Assembly (NCBI GenBank): GCA_964442355.1
Contig: CAYTZS010000005.1
Coordinates: forward strand, 7,304-71,303
Origin: UBA6168 sp964442355
GTDB lineage: Bacteria > Bacteroidota > Bacteroidia > Chitinophagales > Saprospiraceae
Direction: 5' to 3'
Length of the DNA stretch: 64,000 bases
In this document: piece by piece, positions 54,293 to 63,212 of the stretch
Layout: each line of letters starts with the position of its first letter
Numbering within the stretch: the stretch's first letter is position 1
Notes under the pieces: model-generated
Told to the model about the DNA's origin: nothing
Database searches by the model: none
What the model saw: only the letters and a program-made list of their open reading frames with translations
Translations under genes and position numbers: made by a program

Positions 54293-56632
54293 CTATGAAA
54301 GTAAAGGAGTCTGTCGAATCAATTTGAGCAGTGTCGCCTTGGTTTTATTTTTTGAGAGGTTATAAGATTCATAACTTTCCAATCCCCTGGTGAGCTGGCT
54401 CTCGGTTGCTCTATACCTTGAAAGCAACTGTAAAACGTCATTTTCAAGGTAAATCATTCCTTGTTTCTGAGCAAATGAGCGAAGTTTTTCCAGCGCTAAG
54501 TCAATTTCGTCATTTGCCAGGTGCTCCTTTAAGGTCTTGAGAAGTGAGGTTTCTGAATTTGGACTGGCACTTACATCTTCCCGATTGAAATATGCTGTGA
54601 GCTCTTCCAAAAACTGCGTTTCCTCCATGTCAATAAAATCAAGGTTAAATATGCTTTTGAAGCGGATTTCATAATCCTGTTGAAAAGCCTCCGACTTACC
54701 AATTGTATATTTGATAGCTTTCGAATTCCCCAACAACTTCCAAAACAGCGGACGGAGGTACCATTTGCCAAAATCCACTCCGAGAATGAGAAACACTTCT
54801 GCTCTAAATATTTTCTCCCTGACATCGAGCGGGATGCCTTGGTCGGAAGTCAACCAGTGAAGGTAATCGAAAGCGTCCTCATTGTCGAGAATAAGGGACT
54901 CTCTATCTTCGATGCTGCCGAGCATATCAAATAGCACCGTTTCATGGCTGCCTGAGATGACAGACTGCAAGCGATGCCTGCTTTTGTTGAATATCTCGTA
55001 GTTAAAAGGAACGGCTTCATCTTGGAGTGCCCTTTTGAGCAGGAGGTCAGGGCTGATGGATAAAATTACCGGGGAAGGAAGGCGGGCAATCAGGCGATAG
55101 GGCAAGGTAGGTTCAAGGTCTTGATAGAATTTGTGAATCAGAAAGGAAACTTTAACTCCTTCGCTTGGACTGTAAAACTGGAACAACTCATCGTCATCGA
55201 AAAATAGCGCCCTGAATTTTTGTACATCTTCCACGCCAAGGTATTGCTTCAATTTTTGAGATATTGTTTTCCCTTTGCTGTCTTTGTACAAGTTGGGGCC
55301 GGTCAGGATGATGCAATCCCGGTTCAACAGTGCATCTCGGATGATGTCCCAGTCTCCCGCTGTGAATTGGCGCTTGTGCTTTGCCGCCCCTTTTTCCTTT
55401 TCTTTCAGAATGGGGGAAACAAGTGCGTCGTGGCTAATTTCATACGAACTGCCTGTCGGCATCTTCTCTACCCGAATTAGCTTGGTTTCTACTAACTGGT
55501 CAAGAAGGGATTGCGTCACGCCCTTTTCCTCGAGTAGAATAGCACAATCGTACCGTACCCTCCGCCCGTTGTGAATGAGTTTATTTTGGAGGAGGCGGTG
55601 CGCTGCCCTTCCCTCCTCGTGCGTAATCAAACCTTTTTCTCTGAGGGCATTGATGCTGTTGACATAAAAATCATTCAAGATTCTTTCGATACCTGGCTTA
55701 CCGCCAAGCAGTTCTTCTTTTGCCACCAATTCCTTCTCTCCTGCATTTTGCATGGCAAGAATCTGTTTTTCCACATGTTGGCACAGAACCTGGAGTTGGA
55801 AAGGCTCGATTTCTCCTTCGCTATTTTTCAGGTTACCAACCATATCGGCTATTATCTGGTCAGAATAGGTGAATGGAGCTGTTTCGAATTTTTCATTGTC
55901 CTCCATCCCGGCCGGAATAATGATAGCTTGTTTTGCCTGTTCAATATCAAGGGGGTCCAACTGGAATCTAGTGGAATAAATACCCGGGATGGTCTTCGAC
56001 ATTTCCTGGAGCAGAAAGAGTTTGTCCGAGCGAATGATAAACAACATTTTGAGCTTTACCGGCTTGTGCCACTCCATATATTCCCTCGTTCGTTCCTCCA
56101 TTTTGGTTTTAAGGTATTTTGTGTCCACCCGCTCCGGTATTTTTCCTTCAATTAGGTAGTACAACTCTTTGAAAAAGCTTTTGCGATGCGAATCCGGATG
56201 TGCAAAAAGTTCTTCGAACTGGTCAAAAATCAGCAGTGGGGTTTTGATTTCTTCAAAATAGTTCAGCTCTCTGGATTTGAGGAGCTCCCACACCCCGCTG
56301 TGCTTGTCGGCGTATTTCTTCCATGCGGGCTGGTACGCAATCTTTTCAATTTCTTGTTTGAGTTTGTCAAGGGGTGGATTGGCAATTTCCTGGAAGCGGA
56401 ATATCAGCGGCTTTACATTACTCAGCATGGGCATCAACCCGGCTTTCAGGAGTGAGGTTTTGCCGATACCCGAACGGGCAAACATCACCACTACCGGATT
56501 GACGTTCACTAAGTTGAGCAGGTCTTCCGCCTCTTTTTTCCTGCCGTGAAAAATTTCCCGTTCATACTCCTCGAAAGAACGGGTACCGGGGTAGCGGCTG
56601 GGCAGTTTGGATTCTATTGTTTCAGGATTCAT
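54293..56632 (-). CDS. STAND NTPase - SIR2-like - EAD11 protein
   Basis: A 779-residue protein. STAND domain: RYPGTRSFEEYEREIFHGRK, Walker A VMFARSGIGKTSLLKAGL (51-60), TPLLIFDQFEELFAHPD, and MLFIIRSDKLFLLQEM, ending SYEISHDALVSPIL. About 425-640 is a SIR2-like domain (ILTGPNLYKD, LPSPVILSISPDLLLKRALQ, FLILGVDFGKWYLRPLFWKL), but the GAGxS and TTNYD motifs are replaced, so NAD hydrolysis is doubtful. The last 85 residues are EAD11-like: LKEHLANDEIDLALEKLRSF, LLSRYRATESQLTRGLES. The EAD11 part would recruit the trypsin-TIR protein upstream in the operon. The start overlaps the previous stop as ATGA. Confidence 0.85.
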   Translation of the reverse strand: MNPETIESKLPSRYPGTRSFEEYEREIFHGRKKEAEDLLNLVNVNPVVVMFARSGIGKTSLLKAGLMPMLSNVKPLIFRFQEIANPPLDKLKQEIEKIAYQPAWKKYADKHSGVWELLKSRELNYFEEIKTPLLIFDQFEELFAHPDSHRKSFFKELYYLIEGKIPERVDTKYLKTKMEERTREYMEWHKPVKLKMLFIIRSDKLFLLQEMSKTIPGIYSTRFQLDPLDIEQAKQAIIIPAGMEDNEKFETAPFTYSDQIIADMVGNLKNSEGEIEPFQLQVLCQHVEKQILAMQNAGEKELVAKEELLGGKPGIERILNDFYVNSINALREKGLITHEEGRAAHRLLQNKLIHNGRRVRYDCAILLEEKGVTQSLLDQLVETKLIRVEKMPTGSSYEISHDALVSPILKEKEKGAAKHKRQFTAGDWDIIRDALLNRDCIILTGPNLYKDSKGKTISQKLKQYLGVEDVQKFRALFFDDDELFQFYSPSEGVKVSFLIHKFYQDLEPTLPYRLIARLPSPVILSISPDLLLKRALQDEAVPFNYEIFNKSRHRLQSVISGSHETVLFDMLGSIEDRESLILDNEDAFDYLHWLTSDQGIPLDVREKIFRAEVFLILGVDFGKWYLRPLFWKLLGNSKAIKYTIGKSEAFQQDYEIRFKSIFNLDFIDMEETQFLEELTAYFNREDVSASPNSETSLLKTLKEHLANDEIDLALEKLRSFAQKQGMIYLENDVLQLLSRYRATESQLTRGLESYESYNLSKNKTKATLLKLIRQTPLLS

Positions 56633-58074
56633 TGGATGATGTCATTTAATTCATCATAGATGACTTTGAATGCGTAGTCGCCGCCCCAAGAGGGGTCTTC
56701 CAATGGTTTGTTTTCTTTTGGCATAATGGTCAACCTGCCAAATTCGGAATCTTCCCATGGATAGGCTCGGGCGAGTACCGGAATGACCTCCCTTCCGACC
56801 TGTCCACCGGGGGCATCAGCAACGATGTTTTGTGCGAATATGCGCTCGATGGTGCTGGTTTCACCTTCCGCAGCAGCCATGTAATCAGCGCTTATCAGGG
56901 GCACTATGTATTGGCTACGCTCCAATTGCGTTTGGATTTGATGCTGTAGTTGACCGCCGTCGTTCATGCCCCGGTGCCATATTTTGATGCGTTTATTCTG
57001 TTCGAGTAGCTTTAGCTGTTTTTCTAATTTGGTGACAAAGGGCTGCTCATTATCGTGAAAGGAAAGGTAGAGTTGACGACGGACTCCAGTGTTGCCATTT
57101 TGTGCATCTGCTTGATTTGCTTCTTCCAATTTTTGATGCAATTGCCGGACGAACCCTTCCACTTGGTCTTCGACAAAAGTGAATTTGAAACGACTTGCAT
57201 AAAACTCCGCTGTCCTGCGCTGCAGTTCAGGCACAAGTGGATAGCGGGGCGAATAGGTTTTAGGGTCATCCGGCAAGTTCAGCCCATCCAACAACATGCG
57301 AAACTGCCAGCGCTCGAAATTGAAACCTAAAAAGAGGTAAGTCATTTTCTCTTGCTTTGCTTGCCCTTCTTGCTGAGATTTTACGTCCTTGTACCCGCTC
57401 ACACGGCTAAGGACTTTTGGCGGGATTTCCGGCGATTTTTTTAGTACCTTCTTTACGAAAGTTATCTGTTGTGCCTCGGTAAGTATCAAGGAGTTCCTCT
57501 CGCCAATGCGTCCGACCAAATTATAGACCAACGGATTGTTTTTTGAAATTTCCCGGATGTCTGGTGCCTCGCCTCCATTGAAGTTGTACCATGCAAAACG
57601 GACATTGTCTGCAAACGCACGATGCAGGTAAGTGTCAGGAAAAGTATTGATAATCAATGGAAACCGAACTGGCAACCCTGCTAATTGGCAATAAACTGGT
57701 GGCACTTCCGCATTGGTATGCCGTTCGATAAACTGGTTTGCTTCAAACTGTAGGTCAGACTCGTCCAATTGTTTCATATCCAGGTACCTCTGGGAGATAT
57801 ATTCGAGGTCTGACTGATAATTTATGTCATACTTTACATTGTTGACCTGCAAAACGGTTTTGGCGAGGTGCAATGCCAATTGCTCATAAATGGGCTTCCA
57901 GGCTTGGGTGTTTCTTTCACCTACTGCTAAGCTGATGTTTTTTTCTTCCCCTTCTTCAAAATACACTTCCCTCATCACAGCCATCATCGGACCAAGAAGC
58001 AGTATGCAGCGCTCGTCGAGTATGCTGTTTACCAGATTTTTCCATTGCAAAGGGTCGAGTTGTCTGCGTTCCAT
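56629..58074 (-). CDS. SIR2-like / TIR protein
   Basis: A 481-residue protein. About 15-300 is a SIR2-like domain that is divergent in the same way as its neighbour: ILLLGPMMAVMREVYFEEGE, FPLIINTFPDTYLHRAFADN and LFLGFNFERWQFRMLL. About 335-481 is a TIR domain: RRQLYLSFHDNEQPFVTKLE, IKIWHRGMNDGGQLQHQIQT, SQYIVPLISADYMAAAEGET. TIR domains hydrolyse NAD or make cyclic signals, and a candidate catalytic Glu follows the YMAAAEGE segment. It sits 17 bp after the trypsin-TIR gene and overlaps the next start by 4 bp. Confidence 0.85.
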   Translation of the reverse strand: MERRQLDPLQWKNLVNSILDERCILLLGPMMAVMREVYFEEGEEKNISLAVGERNTQAWKPIYEQLALHLAKTVLQVNNVKYDINYQSDLEYISQRYLDMKQLDESDLQFEANQFIERHTNAEVPPVYCQLAGLPVRFPLIINTFPDTYLHRAFADNVRFAWYNFNGGEAPDIREISKNNPLVYNLVGRIGERNSLILTEAQQITFVKKVLKKSPEIPPKVLSRVSGYKDVKSQQEGQAKQEKMTYLFLGFNFERWQFRMLLDGLNLPDDPKTYSPRYPLVPELQRRTAEFYASRFKFTFVEDQVEGFVRQLHQKLEEANQADAQNGNTGVRRQLYLSFHDNEQPFVTKLEKQLKLLEQNKRIKIWHRGMNDGGQLQHQIQTQLERSQYIVPLISADYMAAAEGETSTIERIFAQNIVADAPGGQVGREVIPVLARAYPWEDSEFGRLTIMPKENKPLEDPSWGGDYAFKVIYDELNDIIQ

Positions 58075-58091
58075 GTGAATGTCATTTTGGG

Positions 58092-59549
58092 TTAGGCGTT
58101 ACGCCAATTATCGTAGTATCCTTTGATTTTGTTGTAAATATCCAAATAGGCAGCATTGACAGTTTCACCTTTTGAGGGGAATGCAGTGGCATATTTATGC
58201 CTCGTTGGCAAGGTAGCAAATTTTGACAAAATTGTGCCTTCAATCGGCGTTCCTTCCATCAACACTGGTACAATTTTCTTGCTCAACATAAAAGCCTTAT
58301 CTGCCCATTCTATCGTGTGAACCAGAAACATGGGTGTCACCAAAGCAATTATGAAATCTGCACTGTTTAGCTTTTCATTTATCACATCCTCTTTGATGCC
58401 TGTACCGATATCCAGGTGCATGTCGAAAATCTCAAGTTTCTTTTCCTTGGTTAATGCGGCAAAATAGGTTTTTAATTTCTCTGCGTAAGTAGCAGCCTCT
58501 TCGTCATCATACATCCAGAATAACTTGCACGGATTCTGCAAATCAGGCCCAGGAGGGGTAGGGTCAGGAATTGGAGTTGGCGGGTCAACCTTACTTTCAT
58601 TTTTGCCTAAGAAATCAAGGATGGACTTAAAAAGAACACCCCTGTTTAAGTCTTCGTTGTTCATGGAGGCATGGTGTAGGGCAACTACTTTCCAATCGTT
58701 GTTGAAAACGGGAGAGCCGCTGGAACCCCGCATTGTATCGGTAGTATAAAGAACATAGTTGTCTTCAACCCTATCCGCAAAATTGCCTTCAATCGAAACT
58801 TGCATAACCTCCCCGTTCGGATGCTGGAGGATGGGCAGTGGGTCGCCGGATTTTAGAGTCGCATTTTTTTCTATGACCAGAAATCCCCTTTTTATTAATG
58901 GGTCGTCTTGGTTGTCAATGACTTTCACCCTAGCAAAATCAAGCGATTCATCGCCTTTCCAAGTTTGTGCATCCAAGTAGTAAATGGAAGGCTGACGCTG
59001 CTCATTCAGGTAATTGAACTCCACCCTAGCATACTTGGCATCCTCTACACCCGATAGGACGTGATGGTTTGTAAAGAGGAGCCCACCATCAGTCAGGAAA
59101 CCTGTTCCACTCCATGTATCTTCATTGGTTTTTTTCACTACAATGCGACAAACGCTTTTGGATGCTTCGACCATTTTCGCAAACCATTCCACTCGGGTCA
59201 GGGTGTTTTTGCCGATGATTCTTTCTAGTTCAGCTTCATTACTGATAACCAAAGGGCTTTCATCAGGGTTGGGTTTTATTGGCTGTTGCTCAGCCCCGCT
59301 CTTCATAATTTGCGATGCAATTTCCAAAGCGGCGCTTTCGAGCCTATTTCTTTCCAAATTATACTCATCAGGTGAAAGAACTCCTTTACGTTTATCCGTT
59401 TCGTTCCGATTCCATCGGCTTAGGAGCAAGATAAGTTCTGTTTCCCTTAAAAAAGGCAAATCCAACTCCGTAAAAAGGTTTAAGGCATCTTCAAATCTTC
59501 CTTCCGCAATCAGTTTTTTAAAATGTTTAAATCGTTCTTGATGGTTCAT
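58092..59549 (-). CDS. EAD11 - trypsin-like protease - TIR effector
   Basis: A 485-residue protein. Residues 1-82 resemble EAD11 (FKKLIAEGRFEDALNLFTEL, LLLSRWNRNETDKRKGVLS, then EYNLERNRLESAALEIA). About 115-310 is a trypsin-like protease with a full triad: H163 (LFTNHHVLSG), D204 (SLDFARV) and S277 (GSSGSPVFN). A proline-rich linker (near 325) precedes a TIR-like domain (KLFWMYDDEEAATYAEKLKT, then LNSADFIIALVTPMFLVHTI). This is a textbook sensor-recruited effector: EAD11 binds a partner EAD11, then protease and TIR act together. First gene of its unit. Confidence 0.88.
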   Translation of the reverse strand: MNHQERFKHFKKLIAEGRFEDALNLFTELDLPFLRETELILLLSRWNRNETDKRKGVLSPDEYNLERNRLESAALEIASQIMKSGAEQQPIKPNPDESPLVISNEAELERIIGKNTLTRVEWFAKMVEASKSVCRIVVKKTNEDTWSGTGFLTDGGLLFTNHHVLSGVEDAKYARVEFNYLNEQRQPSIYYLDAQTWKGDESLDFARVKVIDNQDDPLIKRGFLVIEKNATLKSGDPLPILQHPNGEVMQVSIEGNFADRVEDNYVLYTTDTMRGSSGSPVFNNDWKVVALHHASMNNEDLNRGVLFKSILDFLGKNESKVDPPTPIPDPTPPGPDLQNPCKLFWMYDDEEAATYAEKLKTYFAALTKEKKLEIFDMHLDIGTGIKEDVINEKLNSADFIIALVTPMFLVHTIEWADKAFMLSKKIVPVLMEGTPIEGTILSKFATLPTRHKYATAFPSKGETVNAAYLDIYNKIKGYYDNWRNA

Positions 59550-59683
59550 CTTGTTTTGATATTATGGAATGTGCTATATCGCAGTTGCACCGAAATCGAA
59601 GCGTAGCGCCAATCTAGTGGGTGCCATGCCAATCTTAAATACGACTATGTTCTTCGCTAAAAGGGTCATCAGTCGACTGTAAA

Positions 59684-59705
59684 AACCCTCCGGCGTTAGA
59701 GGGTT
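59684..59705 (-). terminator. Rho-independent-like terminator of the subtilase unit
   Basis: On the minus strand AACCCTC, loop TAACGCCG, GAGGGTT, followed by a T-run. It lies between the subtilase unit and the protease unit and separates them as two transcripts. Confidence 0.65.
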
Positions 59706-60056
59706 CTCTTGTTAAAATTGAAAAGTCGTCTTTGTGTTGTGTTTGTTCTTACGTGAATGAAAGCTATTGTCTTTGCAAATTTACTTATGGCACGAGCTTG
59801 TCTTTCAGATTCGAGTTTTGCCTTTATTAAGGCAGCAACACTGCTAGGCAGCAAAATATGAAGTTCTATTGAATTTCTGCACTATTGACCTGATAAGCAA
59901 ACTTTTAATAAGAAGTTTAAGCTGCTCGGTGCATTAAGTGCTCAACGGCCTCTCGCCTCTATCCATGTTGAACTCACTTTTGGTGGGCAACCATTTTCAG
60001 GACAAGCAGATTGATTTGTTCTTTCATACTTGGCAGTTAAAGCAGCTCGTGCTAGT
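59706..60056. other. Intergenic region with a short minus-strand open frame
   Basis: No gene I can support. On the minus strand a frame from about 59870 to the stop at 59696-59698 is open for about 58 codons, ends inside the terminator stem, and lacks an ATG. It may be a remnant, but it is not scored as a gene. Confidence 0.4.
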
Positions 60057-60563
60057 TTATTTCTCTCGTTTGATATTTAGTGTGATTCTTCCCCAGTTGT
60101 TCCAAAATCTGAAATCATTTACGAAGCAAATTAACTCCCCCGTGAATGGTGGCGAATAGTTTGAATGCTTGGTTCCAATAACAAAGGTATCTGTCTCAAC
60201 AGCCCCTAAAAGTTTGAACCAATTTTCTTTAGGGAAAGGCAAATTATGCTCCTTACTTTTCAAAACGCTAGGACTTGGAAACCCGTCAGCATTAGTTTTC
60301 TTCACAAGGTCAATCCAGTAGTCGGTAGTATCAACGCTAAAACTGTACAAGCCACCAGCTTCGAGTTCAATTCCGCTATGATTGCAATCCCTTGAACGAA
60401 CCTTAATATTAACTTTTTGGCCTACTGCCAAGTTGGTGAGATTCGATTTGCTAGGTTTCAAACAAACTGAAAAATGGGAATTCCCCAAAGCCATCATGCA
60501 TGATATCGCAAGGAGCAAGGGCAAATACCCAAGTTTCAGTTTGAAAAGGCTGAATAAAGTCAT
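60057..60563 (-). CDS. Secreted beta-sandwich-like protein of the subtilase unit
   Basis: A 168-residue protein with a signal peptide (LKLGYLPLLLAISCMMALGN) and a beta-rich body: LAVGQKVNIKVRSRDCNHSG, LEAGGLYSFSVDTTDYWIDL, FKLLGAVETDTFVIGTKHSN, FVNDFRFWNNWGRITLNIKR. The combination of a GxxYSFxV strand and a PPFTGELICFVND segment resembles galactose-binding/LecA-like modules, seen with proteases in vWA/protease conflict systems in some reports; that link is uncertain. It lies 3 bp after the subtilase gene and before the terminator. Confidence 0.6.
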   Translation of the reverse strand: MTLFSLFKLKLGYLPLLLAISCMMALGNSHFSVCLKPSKSNLTNLAVGQKVNIKVRSRDCNHSGIELEAGGLYSFSVDTTDYWIDLVKKTNADGFPSPSVLKSKEHNLPFPKENWFKLLGAVETDTFVIGTKHSNYSPPFTGELICFVNDFRFWNNWGRITLNIKREK

Positions 60564-60566
60564 GTA

Positions 60567-62291
60567 TTATTTCTGAAGCATTCCCTCCATTTTGGCTTTT
60601 AGCGATTCAGAAGCCATAGGAGAATTCACAATCGCATCCGCCAAATCCTTGTCGCTTTTCAAAGAGATGGAAGAATCTAAGTCCTCGTCCTCGATTGCGT
60701 TTTCAACTTGTGCCGCCACGTTCTTGTCGGAATATACCAGTTGCTGGATTTCCGTCTCGTACATCGCCATTTTAGCCTCCTCTTTCCTGTCGTCGCCTGT
60801 GTACCTGTAGCCAAAAAGAACCTGAAGCCAAGGAAAACGCAGCTTGTCCACTGGAGTCATGTTTGCAACCCGTACTGGCCGAACTTCCAATGCAGCTTCT
60901 GCATCAAGGATGCCATTACCAAAGAATCTTCTTTCGGCTGGTCTGGCAGATGAAAAGAGCGCATGACGCACTGCCTCTACTCTTTGCCAAGGCAGAAAGT
61001 CTCTTATCTCGTCCTGGTATTTTTGAAGCCAGAGCGATGCTGCGGCTGCAATTTGTGGGGTAACCGAAGAGGTTCCTCCTCCGGTTCTTCTGAAAGAGTT
61101 AGTACCAATGACGTCATCGAGTGTAGAAAGATTTGCCCATGCAAGGTTTGGTGAATATGCAGCAAGTCCATATTTCATTACTTCGTCAGGACCAAAATTG
61201 CCCTGCATTTTAAAACGAAGCTGGCTCAAATCCTCCCGGTAGTATGGTTCATCGTACTTGGTGATACCATGAGCAGAAACGACTCTTTTAAAACACGCCG
61301 GAAAAACGGTTTGTAGGACGGGAAGGCCAGCAAAGTTATTGCCTGCTGCTGTGACGATAAATACACCACGTTCATAGGCTTTATTGACCAATTCTGCTGC
61401 AACCTTATTAATCATTCCGCCCATTGACATTGTAACTACTTGGCAGTCATTATCTGCAGCGTATTTCAAGCCTTTCGCAAAGCCACTCAAATTTTTCTTG
61501 ATGACATGAGCAACTGTGTTGGCGATTCTGATTGGAATCACTTCAGCAAAGGGAGCCCCGCCATAATAGCCATCAAATACGACCTCTCCGGTAGTAGGGT
61601 TCAAAAATTTCACTTTACTGCCTGCGAGTATTGTTATCGTCCCAGTGCCATGGCCTGGTTGCTTGATAAACCCACTATCAGCATTGTCATGTGCTAGGTT
61701 GGGATTGGAGTCGCCTTTCACAAAACTGTGTTGTAAGTTTTCCAAAATGAACATGGGCTTCGCCACATGCCTTGGGTCAAAACCTGAGTCCAAATGTCCA
61801 ATTCGGATTCTTCTGCCTTCACCGGGGTCTTGGGTGCGTATAGGCAGGTTCAACATCCGATTCTTTGCCAAATGCCATGCGGGTTCATCATCCCCAACAT
61901 TCCCCCAAAATGTGATGTACTCGTTGTCAAGGTAGCAAACAAGTGGGTCATTAGGCGCAGTAGGAGGAGGAGGAGAGACAGGATAGGAATCTTGTGAACT
62001 AAATTCTGAAGCAACTTCCAAATCTGGTTCTACATAGTCAAATCCATTTTCCCAATTGTCCTGTAGTGCTTTGTGCGCAAGATCCCATGGTTTCATTCCC
62101 GCATCTCCTTTTGGTTTTGCGACAAACCATTGTTTTTCTTCAGAAGTTTTCAAGAAATCTGATCTTTCAAGGGTTACCTCCCCGAACAGTGGTTCCAAAT
62201 CGAAACCCTCAAATCTTTTACGTGTAGATTCGAGTGAACTCGACTTTCGATTTCCTGTGATTTCGACCATAAGGTCAGTGTTGTTTGCCAT
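60567..62291 (-). CDS. Subtilisin-like (S8) serine protease
   Basis: A 574-residue protein with the full S8 triad: D168 (IRIGHLDSGFDPRHV), H214 (GHGTGTITILAG), oxyanion N318 (TAAGNNFAGLP) and S408 (GGGTSSVTPQIAAAASLW). There is no signal peptide, so it is probably cytosolic. The N-terminal 120 residues (FVAKPKGDAGMKPWDLAHKA, then NGFDYVEPDLEVAS) look like a propeptide/interaction part. The C-terminal 90 residues are acidic (YSDKNVAAQVENAIEDEDLD). Subtilases are effector proteases of several ternary conflict systems. It precedes the secreted protein gene by 3 bp. Confidence 0.9.
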   Translation of the reverse strand: MANNTDLMVEITGNRKSSSLESTRKRFEGFDLEPLFGEVTLERSDFLKTSEEKQWFVAKPKGDAGMKPWDLAHKALQDNWENGFDYVEPDLEVASEFSSQDSYPVSPPPPTAPNDPLVCYLDNEYITFWGNVGDDEPAWHLAKNRMLNLPIRTQDPGEGRRIRIGHLDSGFDPRHVAKPMFILENLQHSFVKGDSNPNLAHDNADSGFIKQPGHGTGTITILAGSKVKFLNPTTGEVVFDGYYGGAPFAEVIPIRIANTVAHVIKKNLSGFAKGLKYAADNDCQVVTMSMGGMINKVAAELVNKAYERGVFIVTAAGNNFAGLPVLQTVFPACFKRVVSAHGITKYDEPYYREDLSQLRFKMQGNFGPDEVMKYGLAAYSPNLAWANLSTLDDVIGTNSFRRTGGGTSSVTPQIAAAASLWLQKYQDEIRDFLPWQRVEAVRHALFSSARPAERRFFGNGILDAEAALEVRPVRVANMTPVDKLRFPWLQVLFGYRYTGDDRKEEAKMAMYETEIQQLVYSDKNVAAQVENAIEDEDLDSSISLKSDKDLADAIVNSPMASESLKAKMEGMLQK

Positions 62292-62436
62292 AATTAATTG
62301 TTTAGGTGTATAAATAAAATATAAAAAGCTTATAAAAGGTCTTCAATATTATCTGGCAGATCCTGAGTAAGATTCACATTTAGCCAGTCGGCCTGCTCCA
62401 GTTCAGAGCCGTAGTCGTTCAGAATAGAAAAGACAT

Positions 62437-62667
62437 TACCACGATGGTCTTGTGCATCGTTTCATAATAAGGCGCCCATAGCATAAGCTCATAAGTTCCT
62501 GCTGGCAACACCAGTCTGGTCTGGCGCTGCACGAGCGTGTCACCTATCTTGGCGATGGTGGTACCGATGGGTGGCTTGGTCAAGAGTACAACGTTTCCAG
62601 TTTCTTGTGCCGAAGCAGAAAAGACAATCGATAGTAGAATAGCGAGTACGGCGAGTTGGTTTCTCAT
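62437..62667 (-). pseudogene. Truncated copy of the PEGA-type gene
   Basis: From the ATG at 62665-62667 the first 77 codons match the gene at 51529-52227 (MRNQLAVLAILLSIVFSASA, LVLPAGTYELMLWAPYYETM), then homology stops at 62437 and the frame ends a few codons later (TIVVMSFLF). The remaining 150 residues, including the membrane segments, are missing. Confidence 0.85.
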
Positions 62668-62736
62668 ATGGATTTTGTTTGCGCTAATATCCATAAAAAC
62701 CTTGTAATTCCGCTCATCAAGAGATGATTTCTTATC
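62437..62736. repeat. Direct repeat, distal copy (truncated PEGA-type gene and leader)
   Basis: Matches 51997-52298 in the same orientation. The two copies bracket 10.1 kb containing all six minus-strand effector genes. The gap 62292-62436 shows nothing else recognisable. Confidence 0.85.
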
Positions 62737-62773
62737 CTAGCAGAATGGCCCCGCTTGCTAGCCCTGTGCTTCC

Positions 62774-62903
62774 AATTGAAAAATGGTGGTCGGTCGAAAT
62801 GTGCTGATTGAAGGGCTTGGGTTGAAGTTTACGGCGGCCAGAGGCCGCAACCCAAGCCCGTGTGATAGCACAGCTATCAACGAGCAGTGACGTTTTTCAA
62901 TTG
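62774..62903. repeat. Large nested palindrome, structured element
   Basis: Four nested arm pairs: CAATTGAAAAA (62774-62784)/TTTTTCAATTG (62893-62903), TGTGCT (62801-62806)/AGCACA (62868-62873), GGGCTTGGGTTG (62814-62825)/CAACCCAAGCCC (62849-62860), and CGGCC/GGCCG (62836-62848). A competing hairpin GATAGC/GCTATC lies at 62865-62879. No gene overlaps it. 62904-63212 contains only irregular sequence. Confidence 0.7.
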
Positions 62904-63212
62904 AAATAATAGGTATTGTGCCAGCGGGGTTTTATTTCAATGAACTTTGTGAGCTTCGCTGGCTGGTATTGGTCTACTAGCTGCCAATAATACGCAAAGC
63001 TAAAGAATGCTACAAACGGGAATTGAATTTATCAACCACTCGTTCCTAGGGGAAAGCATCAACCAAAACCCGTCAATGGGACACAACTAGTGATAAGCGG
63101 CACAGTTTTCAACTTAGGTGGCCAGTGATTGTGCCAACGGAGTGAATTTATTTAGTTTTTAACTGGGGTTTTGGTAGGATACTTTGAGGGTGCAAGTAAT
63201 TTTTATTTGTGC

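Noticed and set aside
59696..59870. Small minus-strand gene before the terminator
   Set aside because: No ATG or recognisable family; the frame ends inside the hairpin and may be chance or a remnant.
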